This document shows, one piece after another, positions 37,336 through 47,735 of a stretch of DNA of 64,000 nt. The stretch lies in NCBI RefSeq assembly GCF_002245495.1, contig NZ_NQJF01000014.1, forward strand, positions 1 to 64,000. The letters are read 5' to 3'. Positions within the stretch are counted from its first letter, which is position 1. Each line of letters begins with the position of its first letter. The DNA comes from Oceanimonas baumannii (GTDB lineage Bacteria; Pseudomonadota; Gammaproteobacteria; Enterobacterales; Aeromonadaceae). Below the pieces are notes generated by a model. It was not told the origin of the DNA. It made no database searches and saw only the letters and a list, made by a program, of their open reading frames with translations. Both the position numbers and the translations under genes were made by a program.

Positions 37336-40300
37336 GATGTTTTTTCTTCCGCTGTGTCGGCACCGGTGGCCTGCATCATGGACCAGGCCAGATTGCGCAG
37401 GTGGCTGCCGATATATTTCATTTCATCGGCTATGATGCCGACCTTGTCTTCGGGCTGATGCTGCTGGCAGTAACGCTCACAAATGGCCGCCCAGCGCTGC
37501 TTTTGCTCCGGTGTCTGGATGCCGCGCAGCTCCGCAAGCTTGAGCAAGTTTTCTTCGGTGCCCTGGGTCAGGGTCTGCGCCTCGCCCAGATAATGGTCAT
37601 CAATCAGCCGCTCCAGCTCCTGGTCGGTCATGACCGACACCACCTTTTCCGCCATCTTGTTCATATTGCGGTACGAGCCCTGCAGCTTGAATGGCGGCTC
37701 GGTGCGGTAATCATCCGCCGAGGCGGCAGAAGCGATGTATTGCTGGTTCACCTTCAGCACAACTTGCTGCACCCGCAGCAGACGCCTGAGCACACCGGTG
37801 ATCTCCCGGGCTTCCTGAGCCGAGTAATTATGCTCCAGCTCGCTGAGGGCAATTTCCTCGCCCCGGGCCATGGCCACCAGCTGATAGAGATCGTTAAGGT
37901 TTCGGCTGGCCAGAGGGGCCAGCACCGGATTGGACGAGAGCGCGTTTTCCACATAGGACAGCTCAAAGGCCGCACGCTGATCCGACAGCATGTCCCCCAG
38001 GTTATAAATGTCGGCGCGGTTGGCCAGCATGTCGGGTACCCGGAATACTTCACCGGACTCGGTGTAGGGGTTACCCGCCATCACCAGCGCAAAGCGTTTG
38101 CCTTTCATGTCGTAGGTTTTAGGCTGGCCGCGCCAGACTCCGTCAACCCGCCGGGTGCCGTCACTGAGAGAGATAAACTTCTGCAGAAACTCCGGATGGG
38201 TATGCTGAATATCATCCAGATACAGCAGCACGTTGGAGCCCATTTCCAGCCCCAGGTTCAGCTTTTCTACTTCCCGGGCGGCGGTGGCATTGGGGGCATC
38301 CGCCGGATCCAGCGACACCACTTCATGACCGAGCGACGGGCAGTTGATCTTCATGAATACCATGCCCAGCTTGCCGGCAATGTATTCCACCAGTGTGGTT
38401 TTGCCGTAACCAGGTGGCGAGATCAGCATCAGCAGGCCCATCTGATCCGAGCGGCGGGCCGCTCCCATGGCCCCCAGCTGCTTGGCAAAATTATCTCCCA
38501 CCAGGCCGAGATAAGACTCGCTGATCAGCTTGTTGCGCACAAAGCCGGTGAGCGGCCGGGCCTGAAACTGCTCCGGACTCAGCTCGGCGCGGGCAGCCTC
38601 CAGCACAGCGGCGCGACGGGCCTGAAACGCCTCAAAAGCCGGCACAACCCGCTGCTGATGAAACTCGCCCCGGGTTAAAAAATCATCCAGGCTGAGCGCC
38701 AGTCCGCCGTCCTGCAGCCTTGCATGCTCCGCCAGCAGGCCGGAAACCGTGACCGTCAGGGAGAAGTCCAGGGTACGCAGGGTAAGCGCGCTGTTGTCCT
38801 TGAGGCAGGCCAGTGCCGCCGCTTCCGTGACAAAGTCTTCGCTGCGGTTATGCTGGCGGCAAAAGGCCCGCACCCACAGCTCGTGCTCGGCCAGCTCGGC
38901 GGCAGCGGCCCCCGGCTCGGCGCACCAGCCCAGATCCCGGCGAAACGCCAGATAGTCACAGGCCAGTTCATCGGCGTCCCGGCTTACCTGAATGGCGTTG
39001 TCACTGGCGAGCTGACGCAGCAGATAATCTGCCGCTTGGGGGCTGTTGTCGTCTGCCGTCAGTAAACCATCCGCCTGCAGTGTACCGGCCAGTTGCTGTT
39101 TCAGTTGTTCATACAGGGCCGGTTGCCCCAGATGCTGCTGCAGCTGCAGCGCATCACGCCCCCGGCGCTGCCAGTGCCGGCGCTGTTCATCGGTCTGTGC
39201 CGCCAGCCACAACAGGCCCGCTGCCCGGGCCCGCTGACCAAAACGCAGCAGCCCCGCTTCCCGGTACAGTGGCCAAAGCGCCGTGATAATGCGTACCGCA
39301 TCCTGATCATGTATGCCTTTGACATAGCCGTCGCGATAGCGGCTGGCGGCAAAGTGCTGCACCAGCCCGGACAATGTTTTTTCTTTCAGGGCCGTATCCA
39401 GCGCCTCGGGGGACAAATCGCCCTCGCGCCGCTCGGCACTGCGCAGCAGGCAATAAGCCAGATATTCGGAGCGGCTCAGCTGGTCGCTTTCCGAGGGCAG
39501 GGTCAGCTCACCAAATTTGCTCAGGGCATCCAGCTCGCCGTCTGCCACCGGCTGATAAAAATCGGTACCGGTCAGATGCAGCATCAGTCGGCCCTGGCGC
39601 TGCACCAGAGTGAGTGCCGTTTCCTGATTGTTGACCGCAAAGCGATGGCGACCCAGTTTAAGGACATTACCGCCCTGCTCAAAAATGTCCTGGTTGTCGC
39701 GCAGCGTGCTCATGGCCTGTTCTTTCAGGGTTTTCAGCCGGCCGCGCACAGACTCGGCGCGCATATCACCGCCCAGCTGCTCCATTTGGGTAGCCAGCTG
39801 GGCCAACTTATGCACCATGGCATCAGCGGCAAAATAACCATTCAGCTCTTCCAGGGTGTCAAACCGGCGCACCCGCTTGTCGATGCTGGCAAAGGTGATG
39901 TCGGCAGCCTGGGCCAGGTTATCGAGCCGTTTCTGCCGCGCCGCCAGCAATTGCTGCTTGCGCGACTCCAGACTGGACTGAATTTCATCCCGCTTGCCAT
40001 AAATATCCGCCAGAAACTGATCAAACTCGGCAAACCGGCTTTCCAGCTTTTCCACCATGCTCATCAGCCGGGCCAGCTGCTCGTCGCAGCGCTCGGGGGT
40101 ATCTGCCTGCCCAAGTGCAGAAGTGACCGCCTGCGTCAGCAGCTTGAGCTGAGCGTCAAACTCGGCTTCCGCCTCGCCCTGACGCAATTGCTGGTGGCGC
40201 TGGCGCAGCCGCGCCAGACAGGCGTTCAACCGGGCCACCACTTCGGTGGTCAACTCAAGAATGCGGGTAGACTGAATGGCGTCCTGCGTTTCTATCTCCG

Positions 40301-42239
40301 CCACTTCTTCGTTAATCAGCCCCAGGGCGGCATTGATCTCGTCGGCCTGCTCCCGCAGCCAGTCCAACTCATGGGTGGTTTCACAGCCAGGCAGCGCCTG
40401 CTCCAGCTCGTCAATCCGGCGCAAAAAGGGCGCATAGGCCTGCTCCTGCTGCAGCAGATCAAGCAGCCGCAGGTTGAGTTTTTCCCGGCCCTGTTCCAGC
40501 TGCTGCTCCAGCTCCTCAAGCCGGTCTTCATCGATATAGCGGCCGCCCCGCAGGCTGATCACCCGGCCCAACTGTTGCTTGATGCCCGCCAACAGCTGGA
40601 TCATCTGGCTGGCGTCGTCGTCCGGGCACAGCTTGATGCGCCCCAGCAGACTTTGCTGCTCGCTTGCCAGACTTTCAATGGCTTCATCGTTTTGCTGGCG
40701 CAGCAGCTGCACCTTGGCAAACTCGTCCACTATCTGCTCGGCGGTGCCGGTAATTTCCCGCACCAGCCCTCCCAGCCGGCCGGCCTCTTCGTCATCCAGC
40801 CAGTGGTAGTTGTCCAGAGTGCGGCCGCAGAAGGTCACCATGATTTCATACAGAGAGCGGGTCACTTCCTGGGTGCGGCAATAGGACACTATGCTGTTGA
40901 TCTCGGCAATGCCCCGCACCAGCTCGGCGTTGCCGATATTGACGAAAAACGGATGCTGCTGCTGATGCTGCCCCGCTTCATAATTTTCCAGGGTCATGAA
41001 GGGGGTCTGCCAGATCCGCAGCGGGTGCAGCTTGCTGGCCTCGGCGTTGTCGCTCAGCCGGAACATCAGCATGCGGCCGTTGTTATACAGGCTGTAACCG
41101 TGGTTGTAATCAGGCGGCGTTACCCGCTTTTCAATCAGGTTATAGCTGTAGTGCAGATAGGCCCCCTGCACCGGATCAAAGAAAATAAACAGCGCATCTT
41201 CGCCGTTGGGTGCCTGCTGGCGGTGAAAGTAACGCATGTTACGCCAGTCTTCATCAAACAGCCGGGCGTCGCCGTCGGCCAGCAGATAACCGTTGGCAAA
41301 CAACAGACCGTGATCTTCCGGCAGCAGCTTGCAGCTCACGCCAATGGCATCGGCCCGCACCACTTTTTCGGTAAGCCGGTTATAGGCCAGATAGCGGAAT
41401 TCCTTTTCCCGGTTGGGACGCACCTTGAGCACAATAAAGCCGGCGGCCTCGGCGTAGTGCACTTCGGCATCGGTCAGTGTCTGGTGGCTGTCTTCCACCG
41501 GCTCGCTGAACACCTGCCGGCCTTCCGGCGTGTTGTTTTCAATACGAATGCTGAGGCTGCCGTTCAGGCAGTCCACCGACAGCTGATCCCGAATCATCAG
41601 GTGAGGATGGTCACCCTGCACCTGATGATCACGCCCGGCCAGCCGCCATTCCAGATCCTGCTGGCGGGCATCACTCAAAGGCTCGTGGCCGAGATCGTCA
41701 ATATATTCCACCCGGCCGTCGGCATGCAGCTGCCAGCGGTATACCTTGCGGTCTTCCAGCCGGGAGCCGATCTGAAAGGCCACATACAGCCAGCTGTCGC
41801 GCCGGCTTACCTGAATAAGACGGGTGTCTTTGTAGTAGGTGAACAGCTCGTTGAAGGAGTGGCGAAAGCGCGGGTCATCAAGAAAAGTGCCTTCCAGCGG
41901 CAGGGCTTCCACCCGGAACTGAGCATCGTTTTCCACCAGGCGGTACAGCCCCAGTACCTCTTCCACCGAGGGCACCGACTTGAGCCCCACATACACCCGG
42001 TAACCAAACAGCAAAACGCCGTTGATCTGCGCCATGTCGATGGGCAGACAACGGTGTTCAGTATGCACATTAACCTTGCCCAGCAGCTCCCGGGCACTGG
42101 CACCAAAAGCCTGCTGGCGAGCCAGGTTAAAGCGCTCTGCCGCCGTGGCCAGGGACCGGCCCTGTTCCGCCAGCCGGTTTTTCAGGATCTCGTAGGAGCC
42201 TTCTCCGGCCACGGCCTGATTAAGTTGATTTTGTTCCAT
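37332..42239 (-). CDS. Giant AAA ATPase with coiled-coil centre (so-called DNA repair ATPase family)
   Basis: 1635 residues. Residues 1 to about 430 have a beta-rich look (repeated short strands such as WLYVAFQIGSRLEDRKVYRWQL). About 430-860 is almost continuous coiled coil, and about 870-1230 is mixed helical. A MoxR-like AAA domain follows, with Walker A PPGYGKTTL at about 1275, Walker B NVLLYLDDIQ at about 1335 and VMAGNPYTESG as sensor 1. Related proteins are often labelled DNA repair ATPase, but I see no nuclease or DNA-binding motif. Association with flotillin, an NfeD-type protein, PLD and TelA points to membrane stress. The frame is intact. Confidence 0.8.
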   Translation of the reverse strand: MEQNQLNQAVAGEGSYEILKNRLAEQGRSLATAAERFNLARQQAFGASARELLGKVNVHTEHRCLPIDMAQINGVLLFGYRVYVGLKSVPSVEEVLGLYRLVENDAQFRVEALPLEGTFLDDPRFRHSFNELFTYYKDTRLIQVSRRDSWLYVAFQIGSRLEDRKVYRWQLHADGRVEYIDDLGHEPLSDARQQDLEWRLAGRDHQVQGDHPHLMIRDQLSVDCLNGSLSIRIENNTPEGRQVFSEPVEDSHQTLTDAEVHYAEAAGFIVLKVRPNREKEFRYLAYNRLTEKVVRADAIGVSCKLLPEDHGLLFANGYLLADGDARLFDEDWRNMRYFHRQQAPNGEDALFIFFDPVQGAYLHYSYNLIEKRVTPPDYNHGYSLYNNGRMLMFRLSDNAEASKLHPLRIWQTPFMTLENYEAGQHQQQHPFFVNIGNAELVRGIAEINSIVSYCRTQEVTRSLYEIMVTFCGRTLDNYHWLDDEEAGRLGGLVREITGTAEQIVDEFAKVQLLRQQNDEAIESLASEQQSLLGRIKLCPDDDASQMIQLLAGIKQQLGRVISLRGGRYIDEDRLEELEQQLEQGREKLNLRLLDLLQQEQAYAPFLRRIDELEQALPGCETTHELDWLREQADEINAALGLINEEVAEIETQDAIQSTRILELTTEVVARLNACLARLRQRHQQLRQGEAEAEFDAQLKLLTQAVTSALGQADTPERCDEQLARLMSMVEKLESRFAEFDQFLADIYGKRDEIQSSLESRKQQLLAARQKRLDNLAQAADITFASIDKRVRRFDTLEELNGYFAADAMVHKLAQLATQMEQLGGDMRAESVRGRLKTLKEQAMSTLRDNQDIFEQGGNVLKLGRHRFAVNNQETALTLVQRQGRLMLHLTGTDFYQPVADGELDALSKFGELTLPSESDQLSRSEYLAYCLLRSAERREGDLSPEALDTALKEKTLSGLVQHFAASRYRDGYVKGIHDQDAVRIITALWPLYREAGLLRFGQRARAAGLLWLAAQTDEQRRHWQRRGRDALQLQQHLGQPALYEQLKQQLAGTLQADGLLTADDNSPQAADYLLRQLASDNAIQVSRDADELACDYLAFRRDLGWCAEPGAAAAELAEHELWVRAFCRQHNRSEDFVTEAAALACLKDNSALTLRTLDFSLTVTVSGLLAEHARLQDGGLALSLDDFLTRGEFHQQRVVPAFEAFQARRAAVLEAARAELSPEQFQARPLTGFVRNKLISESYLGLVGDNFAKQLGAMGAARRSDQMGLLMLISPPGYGKTTLVEYIAGKLGMVFMKINCPSLGHEVVSLDPADAPNATAAREVEKLNLGLEMGSNVLLYLDDIQHTHPEFLQKFISLSDGTRRVDGVWRGQPKTYDMKGKRFALVMAGNPYTESGEVFRVPDMLANRADIYNLGDMLSDQRAAFELSYVENALSSNPVLAPLASRNLNDLYQLVAMARGEEIALSELEHNYSAQEAREITGVLRRLLRVQQVVLKVNQQYIASAASADDYRTEPPFKLQGSYRNMNKMAEKVVSVMTDQELERLIDDHYLGEAQTLTQGTEENLLKLAELRGIQTPEQKQRWAAICERYCQQHQPEDKVGIIADEMKYIGSHLRNLAWSMMQATGADTAEEKTS

Positions 42240-42304
42240 GAAAGATTAATTCCGAAGCAGGTGAACGAACAGGGGGCCGCCGGCGCGGCCCCCTTCCTTG
42301 GGGA

Positions 42305-44195
42305 TTAGTCCCGGTTGGCGTCACCTGTCACCAGCTGCTGCAGTTTTTCCTGCAGATTGCCGTTACCGTTGAGGTTGGTCAGCAGCTTGGCCAGCGCCAG
42401 ATTACTGACCGAGCCGGTATCAATCTGGGAGTTTTCCAGTACGGCACGAATGTCATCCGACAGGCTGCGGCCTTCTTCGGTATATTCGCGCACCAGCGGC
42501 TTGAGCACCTCGCTGGTACCAATGCGGGTGTCGAGCATGGCGCTGTTCATCACAGTGCGGCGCAGCTCTTCCATGCCCTGACCGCCAAACAGCTTGATGT
42601 CAGCCGCCGACAGTGCCGTGGCCAGCGCCTTGGCGCTGTCCACCGACATGGATTTCTGAGCATCAATGCGGGCAATTTCCAGATCTTTCTTCTGCTGCAG
42701 CTCCAGCACCCACTTGTCGTGCTCGCGGGTTTGATCGTCAAACTTCTTGGCCGCCTCAAAGCGGGCCGTCTGGGCTTCGGCTTCCGCCAGCCCCTTGGCA
42801 CGCAACGCCTGCGCTTCGGCATCGCCCTTGGCCTGATGACTCTGAGCTTCAGCCAGCCCCAGAGAAGATACCGCTGCGGCTTCGGCTTCACCGGTTTCAC
42901 GAATGGCCTGAGCCCGCTCGCGATCCACTTCCACCTGGGCCAGACCTTCGGCACTGATCTCTTCACGCAGAGCATGGGCCATGCGCTCTTTGGCTTCGGC
43001 ACGTTTGGTGTCGCGGATCAGCTCGGCTTCCGCTTCACGGGTCTTCACATGCAGCTCGTTTTCCGCCTCACGGGTACGGATCTTGATCTGGGCTTCACTT
43101 TCCAGAGTCTGTTTCTCTACCCATTCCGCGGCCGCCTGCTTCTCGGCGCGGGCTAGGGCTACAGTGCGAATACCTTCGGCTTCAGCACCGGCTTCCGCTT
43201 CAGTCAGTTTCACTTTCTTGTCGCGTTCTACCTGCTGAAAGGCCCGCAGGTTGGCAGTTTCTTCTTCTTCCCGGGCAATCTTGCGCTCAATTTCCACCCG
43301 CTGGGAGCGGGTTTCCACCACGGCCTTGCGGGATTCTTCCAGGGCCGCTTCCTTCTCCATGGTTTGCTGGGCAATTTCCCGTTCGGTACGTACCCGTTCG
43401 GTTTCCTTGGCGCGGTTCACTTCTTCCTGCTGAATGGCCACCTGGCGCTCGTTGCTGCTGCGGGTCAGCTCTACTTCCATCTGCATGGATTCCTGGCGCT
43501 TGGCCACGTTTTCTTCCGTTTGCAGACGGGCCAGCTCTTTCTGGCTGATGTATTCCTGACGCTTTTCTTCAGCCAGGGCTTCTTCCTGGGCGCGAATAAT
43601 TTCAATCTCGCGTTTCACCCGGGCCTGGTTTTCCTGCTCCTGCTTGTCGAGCTGGGCACGGTTGTTTTCCGCTTCAACGTCTTTTTGCCTCATCAAGGTC
43701 TGTTCGTCCTGACGAATAGCATTGGTTTCAATATTTTTACTGGAGGTAATGGCGGCAATTTTGCGAATGCCTTCCACATCCAGAATGTTTTGCGGATCAT
43801 GGGCATCGAAACTGGTCTGATCTACCTTGTCGATGACAACGTCATAAATCTTGAAGCCGTCCATTTCCGAGCCGATAACACCCACTACCGCATCGCGAAA
43901 TTCACGCCGGTTGGTCAGCAGCTCTTCAAACTCAAACTGTTTTACCGCCGTTTTCAGGGCTTCGGAAAATTTGGGCTGGAAGTGCTCTTTCAGCCGGTCC
44001 AGCTGAGAGCCTCCCTGAGTGGTGAACAGCTTGGCCACCCGCACTATGTCTTCTTCTTCGTGATTGACACCAATATAAAAGTCGACTTTCAGGTCAGCTC
44101 GAATATTGTCTTTACAGTGCAGCCCTTCATATTCTTCGCCTTCCTGATCTTTACGGCCGCTGCGCGCCGACGAAATAGTACAGGGTGCTGACCAT
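42305..44195 (-). pseudogene. Flotillin (YqiK-like) with N-terminal frame-breaking deletion
   Basis: The long ORF (from GTG 44044) covers the rest of the SPFH domain and a very long Glu/Ala/Arg helical tail of the flotillin type. Its frame stays open upstream to 44210 and encodes more SPFH sequence (GRKDQEGEEYEGLHCKDNI, then RADLKVDFYIGV), but no start codon exists there. The real start appears to be ATG 44195, with AGGAGC before it. It reads MVSTLYYFVGAQRP and stops at 44151, in another frame. The transmembrane helix and early SPFH segment expected between them are missing. The gene is therefore probably non-functional unless the short GTG product works as a soluble form. Confidence 0.82.
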
Positions 44196-44241
44196 GAATG
44201 TGCTCCTGATTATTTTTATTGGTGTTTTAAATACTCCGGCA

Positions 44242-44841
44242 TTATTGCCGGGTGATGAAATGACGCCGGGTGGCATCATTAAAGTTGAGAATACGGACTT
44301 CGTCGCCGTAACGCAGCTCTTCGCTGGCGTCACAGTAAACATCAATCTGATTTTCTATTCCGTCGCGGGTAACCACTACTTCGCCAAAACTCTCGTTCAC
44401 ACTGCCGGTACGAACCCTGCCGGTCATACCAATATAATTCACCCTGGCATATATGCGGTTACTGTCAAACAGCGGGGCCAGTGGACGTAACACCCAGGAA
44501 GCAAGGTAAAGACTAATGTAGCAGGAGGGAAAAATGGCCACAGTACCGGCGCTGTAGAAGAGTACACCGGTCAACAAAGGACTGACGATAAAGGAAAAAG
44601 CCAGCAACATGGCGGTGGCAAAAAAGAATATGACGGGCAGGCTGATCATCAGCGGCACCCGGGTAATGCCAATGGGCAGCAGCAGTTTGAGACCAGGCAC
44701 CTCAGCCTCCGCATCCATGTCCGGAAAAATCTCACCAAAAAAGCCGGTAAGCACCGACAGCAGAAGCAGTATAAAAAGAATAAAAAAAGGTACCGCCGTC
44801 ATAATAACGGGAAAGGCAAAAATCATTTGCCATACGTCCAT
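44242..44841 (-). CDS. NfeD/YqiJ-like OB-fold membrane protein
   Basis: A 199-residue inner-membrane protein partnered with the flotillin. Three or four hydrophobic helices occupy about 5-125 (FPVIMTAVPFFILFILLLL; LMISLPVIFFFATAML; SAGTVAIFPSCYISLYLASWVL), followed by a C-terminal OB-fold (about 135-199, with GMTGRVRTGSVNESFGEVVV). YqiJ/NfeD-type proteins bind flotillin-like SPFH proteins in membrane microdomains. First gene of the five-gene cluster. Confidence 0.83.
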   Translation of the reverse strand: MDVWQMIFAFPVIMTAVPFFILFILLLLSVLTGFFGEIFPDMDAEAEVPGLKLLLPIGITRVPLMISLPVIFFFATAMLLAFSFIVSPLLTGVLFYSAGTVAIFPSCYISLYLASWVLRPLAPLFDSNRIYARVNYIGMTGRVRTGSVNESFGEVVVTRDGIENQIDVYCDASEELRYGDEVRILNFNDATRRHFITRQ

Positions 44842-45032
44842 GATAATTTCTCGTTTTTATGCCCGCTGTGCGAGCCCGTGCTGATTATTAGTTTTTTGGA
44901 CATAAAATGCCGGCGACCAAATTAGCAAAGCCTCGTAACAGCGTCAAACATGTCATGTCACTTACCACACCAAAACAAGCTGGCATAAATGCTGACAAGG
45001 CTTAATACTCAGCAAAGCGCATGGAGGCCTTT

Positions 45033-46823
45033 ATGCAGGATAAGTTTAACTTTGAACAACCCCCTTTCAATACCCTGACCAGCGAGCAGCGACAGGATCT
45101 GCTCGAGCGGATTGATATTGCCTACTTTTCCCGTGGAGAAAGCATTCTTGCACCCGGCCAGCTGATAGACAGCCTGCACATTATTCTGAAGGGCGTGGTG
45201 GAAGAGCGGCATAAAGAACGCAGCGAGGTACTGGCGCAATACACCACCGATGACTTGTTTGATATTCGCGGTCAGTTCGACGGCGACTGCCGCCACGACT
45301 ATGTAGCTCTGGAAGAAACCCTGTGTTTTGTGCTTCCCACCCAGGCCTTTCTTACCCTGATGACCGAAAATCCCGATTTTGCCGCCTGGTTTCAACACGA
45401 TCTCAAGGGCCGGCAGCAAACCGCCGCGCCGCGCAAAAACCTGTCGGAATTTATTTTAACCCGCATCGACAACGGTAATATCCAGCCAGCCATGGTGATT
45501 GACGGCCAGACCTCGATTTTTCAGGCGACTCAGCTGCTGAAAACCCATCACCTGGAATCGTTGATCGTGGCTCACGACGGCAGCTTTGGCATGCTTACCG
45601 GCACCGATTTGCTGTATGGGGCGGTACTCGACGCCCTGCCCGCCGGAGAGCCGGTGCACGTACTGGCCAGTTTTAATCTGGTGTCGGTACAAAAAGGGGA
45701 CTTTTTATTTAACGCCCTGATGCTGATGGTGCAGAAAAAAATTGAGCGTGTGGCGGTAAAAGAAGGCGAACAACTGGCAGGCATTCTCGAAATGACCCAG
45801 TTGCTCAGCCAGTTTTCCACCCACTCCCATGTGCTGGGACTACGCATTTTACGGGCTGACAACATCGAAGAGCTGGCCGATGCCGCCGCTACCCTGGGCA
45901 TGCTGGTGGAAAACCTGCACAACAATGGCGTGCGCCTGCCTTTTATCATGAAGCTGCTGGCCAGCCTCAACAGCCAGCTGATGCGCAAAGCCTTTGAGTT
46001 TGCCTTTCCGCACGGGCTTCACGACCGGCTGGCACTCATGGTACTGGGCAGCGAGGGCCGCAGCGAACAGGTGCTGAAAACCGATCAGGACAACGCCCTG
46101 ATACTTGACAACGATCTGTCTCCCGCAGAAGTTATGCCTTATGCCGAACTGTTCAGTCACTACCTTGAGCAGCTCGGCTACCCGCCCTGCCCGGGTAAGG
46201 TGATGGTCAACAACCCCGACTGGGTAAAACCTCTGGACGACTGGCAGAACAACCTGAGCGGCTGGGTAAGCCGCAACACCCCGGAAAGCCATATGCAGCT
46301 GGCCATTGTGGCGGATCCGCACTTTATTGCCGGCCGGGAATCGCTGGTAAGGCGCTTTCAGAAGCATTTACTGACGGCAGTAACAGGCCGGGAGCTGCTG
46401 CTGAGCGAGTTCGCCGCTCAGGCACTGCGATTTCATACTCCCCTCACTTTCTTCGGGGACATTAAACAATCCGGCAAGGGGCTCGACATCAAACGCGGCG
46501 GTATTTTTCCGGTGGTGCAGGGAGTGCGGGCCCTGGCCCTGGAGCAAGGCGTAACCGAAACCAACACTCTGGAACGCATTCGCCGGCTGACGGATTTACG
46601 CATTTTTGAGCCCGAGCAGGCCGATAACCTGAGCGAGGCGCTGATTTTGTTCTGGCAATTACGGCTGGAGCAGCAACTTGCCCGGGGCGGTGACGGCATG
46701 AGTCAGCTGCTTGCCCCTGCAGCCCTGCCCCGTCATCAGCGGGACTTACTGCGCCATGCCCTGCATGTAGTGAAGAAATTCAAGCAGAAGCTGGAAGTCC
46801 ACTTTCAGATAAGGAGTTTGTAG
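45033..46823 (+). CDS. Cyclic-nucleotide-binding / CBS / DUF294 nucleotidyltransferase-like protein
   Basis: A 596-residue cytoplasmic regulator-like protein. The cNMP-binding fold covers about 1-130 (SRGESILAPGQLIDSLHIILKG), two CBS repeats about 140-265, and a DUF294 nucleotidyltransferase domain starts about 310 with LGSEGRSEQVLKTDQDNALIL, the GSxxR...DxD metal motif. The C-terminal domain contains FFGDIKQSGKGLDIKRGGIFPVVQGVRAL. ATG 45033 is used because GGAGG lies 5 nt before it. The partner gene is a DnaQ-like exonuclease and then acs, a conserved neighbourhood in marine gammaproteobacteria. The reaction is unproven. Confidence 0.87.
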   Translation: MQDKFNFEQPPFNTLTSEQRQDLLERIDIAYFSRGESILAPGQLIDSLHIILKGVVEERHKERSEVLAQYTTDDLFDIRGQFDGDCRHDYVALEETLCFVLPTQAFLTLMTENPDFAAWFQHDLKGRQQTAAPRKNLSEFILTRIDNGNIQPAMVIDGQTSIFQATQLLKTHHLESLIVAHDGSFGMLTGTDLLYGAVLDALPAGEPVHVLASFNLVSVQKGDFLFNALMLMVQKKIERVAVKEGEQLAGILEMTQLLSQFSTHSHVLGLRILRADNIEELADAAATLGMLVENLHNNGVRLPFIMKLLASLNSQLMRKAFEFAFPHGLHDRLALMVLGSEGRSEQVLKTDQDNALILDNDLSPAEVMPYAELFSHYLEQLGYPPCPGKVMVNNPDWVKPLDDWQNNLSGWVSRNTPESHMQLAIVADPHFIAGRESLVRRFQKHLLTAVTGRELLLSEFAAQALRFHTPLTFFGDIKQSGKGLDIKRGGIFPVVQGVRALALEQGVTETNTLERIRRLTDLRIFEPEQADNLSEALILFWQLRLEQQLARGGDGMSQLLAPAALPRHQRDLLRHALHVVKKFKQKLEVHFQIRSL

Positions 46824-46825
46824 AG

Positions 46826-46905
46826 TGCCATCATTCCGGCCCCGAGCCGGAATCCATTCTGCAGATAATGGTGCAAACCGCCCTGGACTCCCGCTTTCGC
46901 GGGAG
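46826..46905. repeat. REP-like palindromes between two genes
   Basis: Two palindromes, one of type CATTCCGGC...GCCGGAATCC and one CCCGCTTTCGCGGGAGTGACGA, separated by about 30 bp containing TCTGCAGA. They match the motif family of the tandem arrays elsewhere in the window. Confidence 0.65.
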
Positions 46906-46946
46906 TGACGAGGCAGCAGACGCCACCGCATAAAACGGAGTAAAAA

Positions 46947-47564
46947 ATGCTGCCACTGAAACGCCTGTGGCTGGCGCGTAAATTTGCCGACAGCCCCTGG
47001 AACCATCTGTTTGAGCCCTACCAGGGCGACGACATTATTGCTATCGACACCGAAACCACCGGACTGGATCCACGCCGGGCCGATGTGCTTACTATTGCCG
47101 CCATCCCCGTGCGCGACCGTCGGGTACTGACCAGCCAGCGGCTGGAGCTGACCCTTCAGCCCAGCCCAAGACTCACCGGTGAGAGTATTTGTATTCACGG
47201 ACTGCGCCATCAGGATCTGCGTCGGGGGCTGCCCCCGAAAGAAGCACTGGAACGCTTGCTGGGGTTTATTCAGAACCGGCCACTGCTGGGCTACCATGTT
47301 CGTTTTGACATCGCTATTTTAAGCCGTCTTGTCCGTGCAGAGTTTGGCTTTGACCTGCCCAACCGGCATATTGAACTGGCACACCTTTACCGCAGCCGAC
47401 AACTCAGAAAAAATCCCGAAATTGAGCCCCACCTGGGCTTTGAACAGATGGCTGGCGAGCTGAATATTCCCCTGCTGGCACGCCATACCGCCTTCGGCGA
47501 TGCGCTGACCACAGCGCTGATGTATCTTGCCCTTACGCCCGTTCAATCTTTAAACAATCGTTAA
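46947..47564 (+). CDS. DnaQ-like 3'-5' exonuclease
   Basis: A 205-residue DEDDh exonuclease. ExoI motif IIAIDTETTGLDPRRADVLTIAAI (about 30-53), ExoII GYHVRFDIAILSR (about 114-126) and ExoIII ARHTAFGDALTTALMYL are all present with catalytic residues. It degrades DNA or RNA from the 3' end; the substrate is unknown. It is commonly paired with the DUF294/CBS protein upstream. ACGGAG precedes the ATG. Confidence 0.9.
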   Translation: MLPLKRLWLARKFADSPWNHLFEPYQGDDIIAIDTETTGLDPRRADVLTIAAIPVRDRRVLTSQRLELTLQPSPRLTGESICIHGLRHQDLRRGLPPKEALERLLGFIQNRPLLGYHVRFDIAILSRLVRAEFGFDLPNRHIELAHLYRSRQLRKNPEIEPHLGFEQMAGELNIPLLARHTAFGDALTTALMYLALTPVQSLNNR

Positions 47565-47735
47565 AAAATGTGAGCCAAATGGGGATGGAATGCCGCTTTC
47601 AAGACCGTATACTGAACGGTGTACAAGGCATATTACATCTGGCTGAGCCAACACCGGCTAGCCGAAAGTCTAATTGAGCGTAACGGCCATCTGGGTCACC
47701 TTGTTAACCAATGGTTACAACCAAGGAGCGGAATA

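Noticed and set aside
39093-42308. 1071-codon plus-strand ORF opposite the giant AAA ATPase
   Set aside because: Length arises from the GC-rich codon bias of the minus-strand gene. The protein is His/Gln/Pro-rich without motifs, and the minus-strand product has a clear AAA domain.
47565-47735. CRP site upstream of acs
   Set aside because: Only one half-site (TGTGA near 47569) is present without a matching TCACA arm, so the evidence is too weak.
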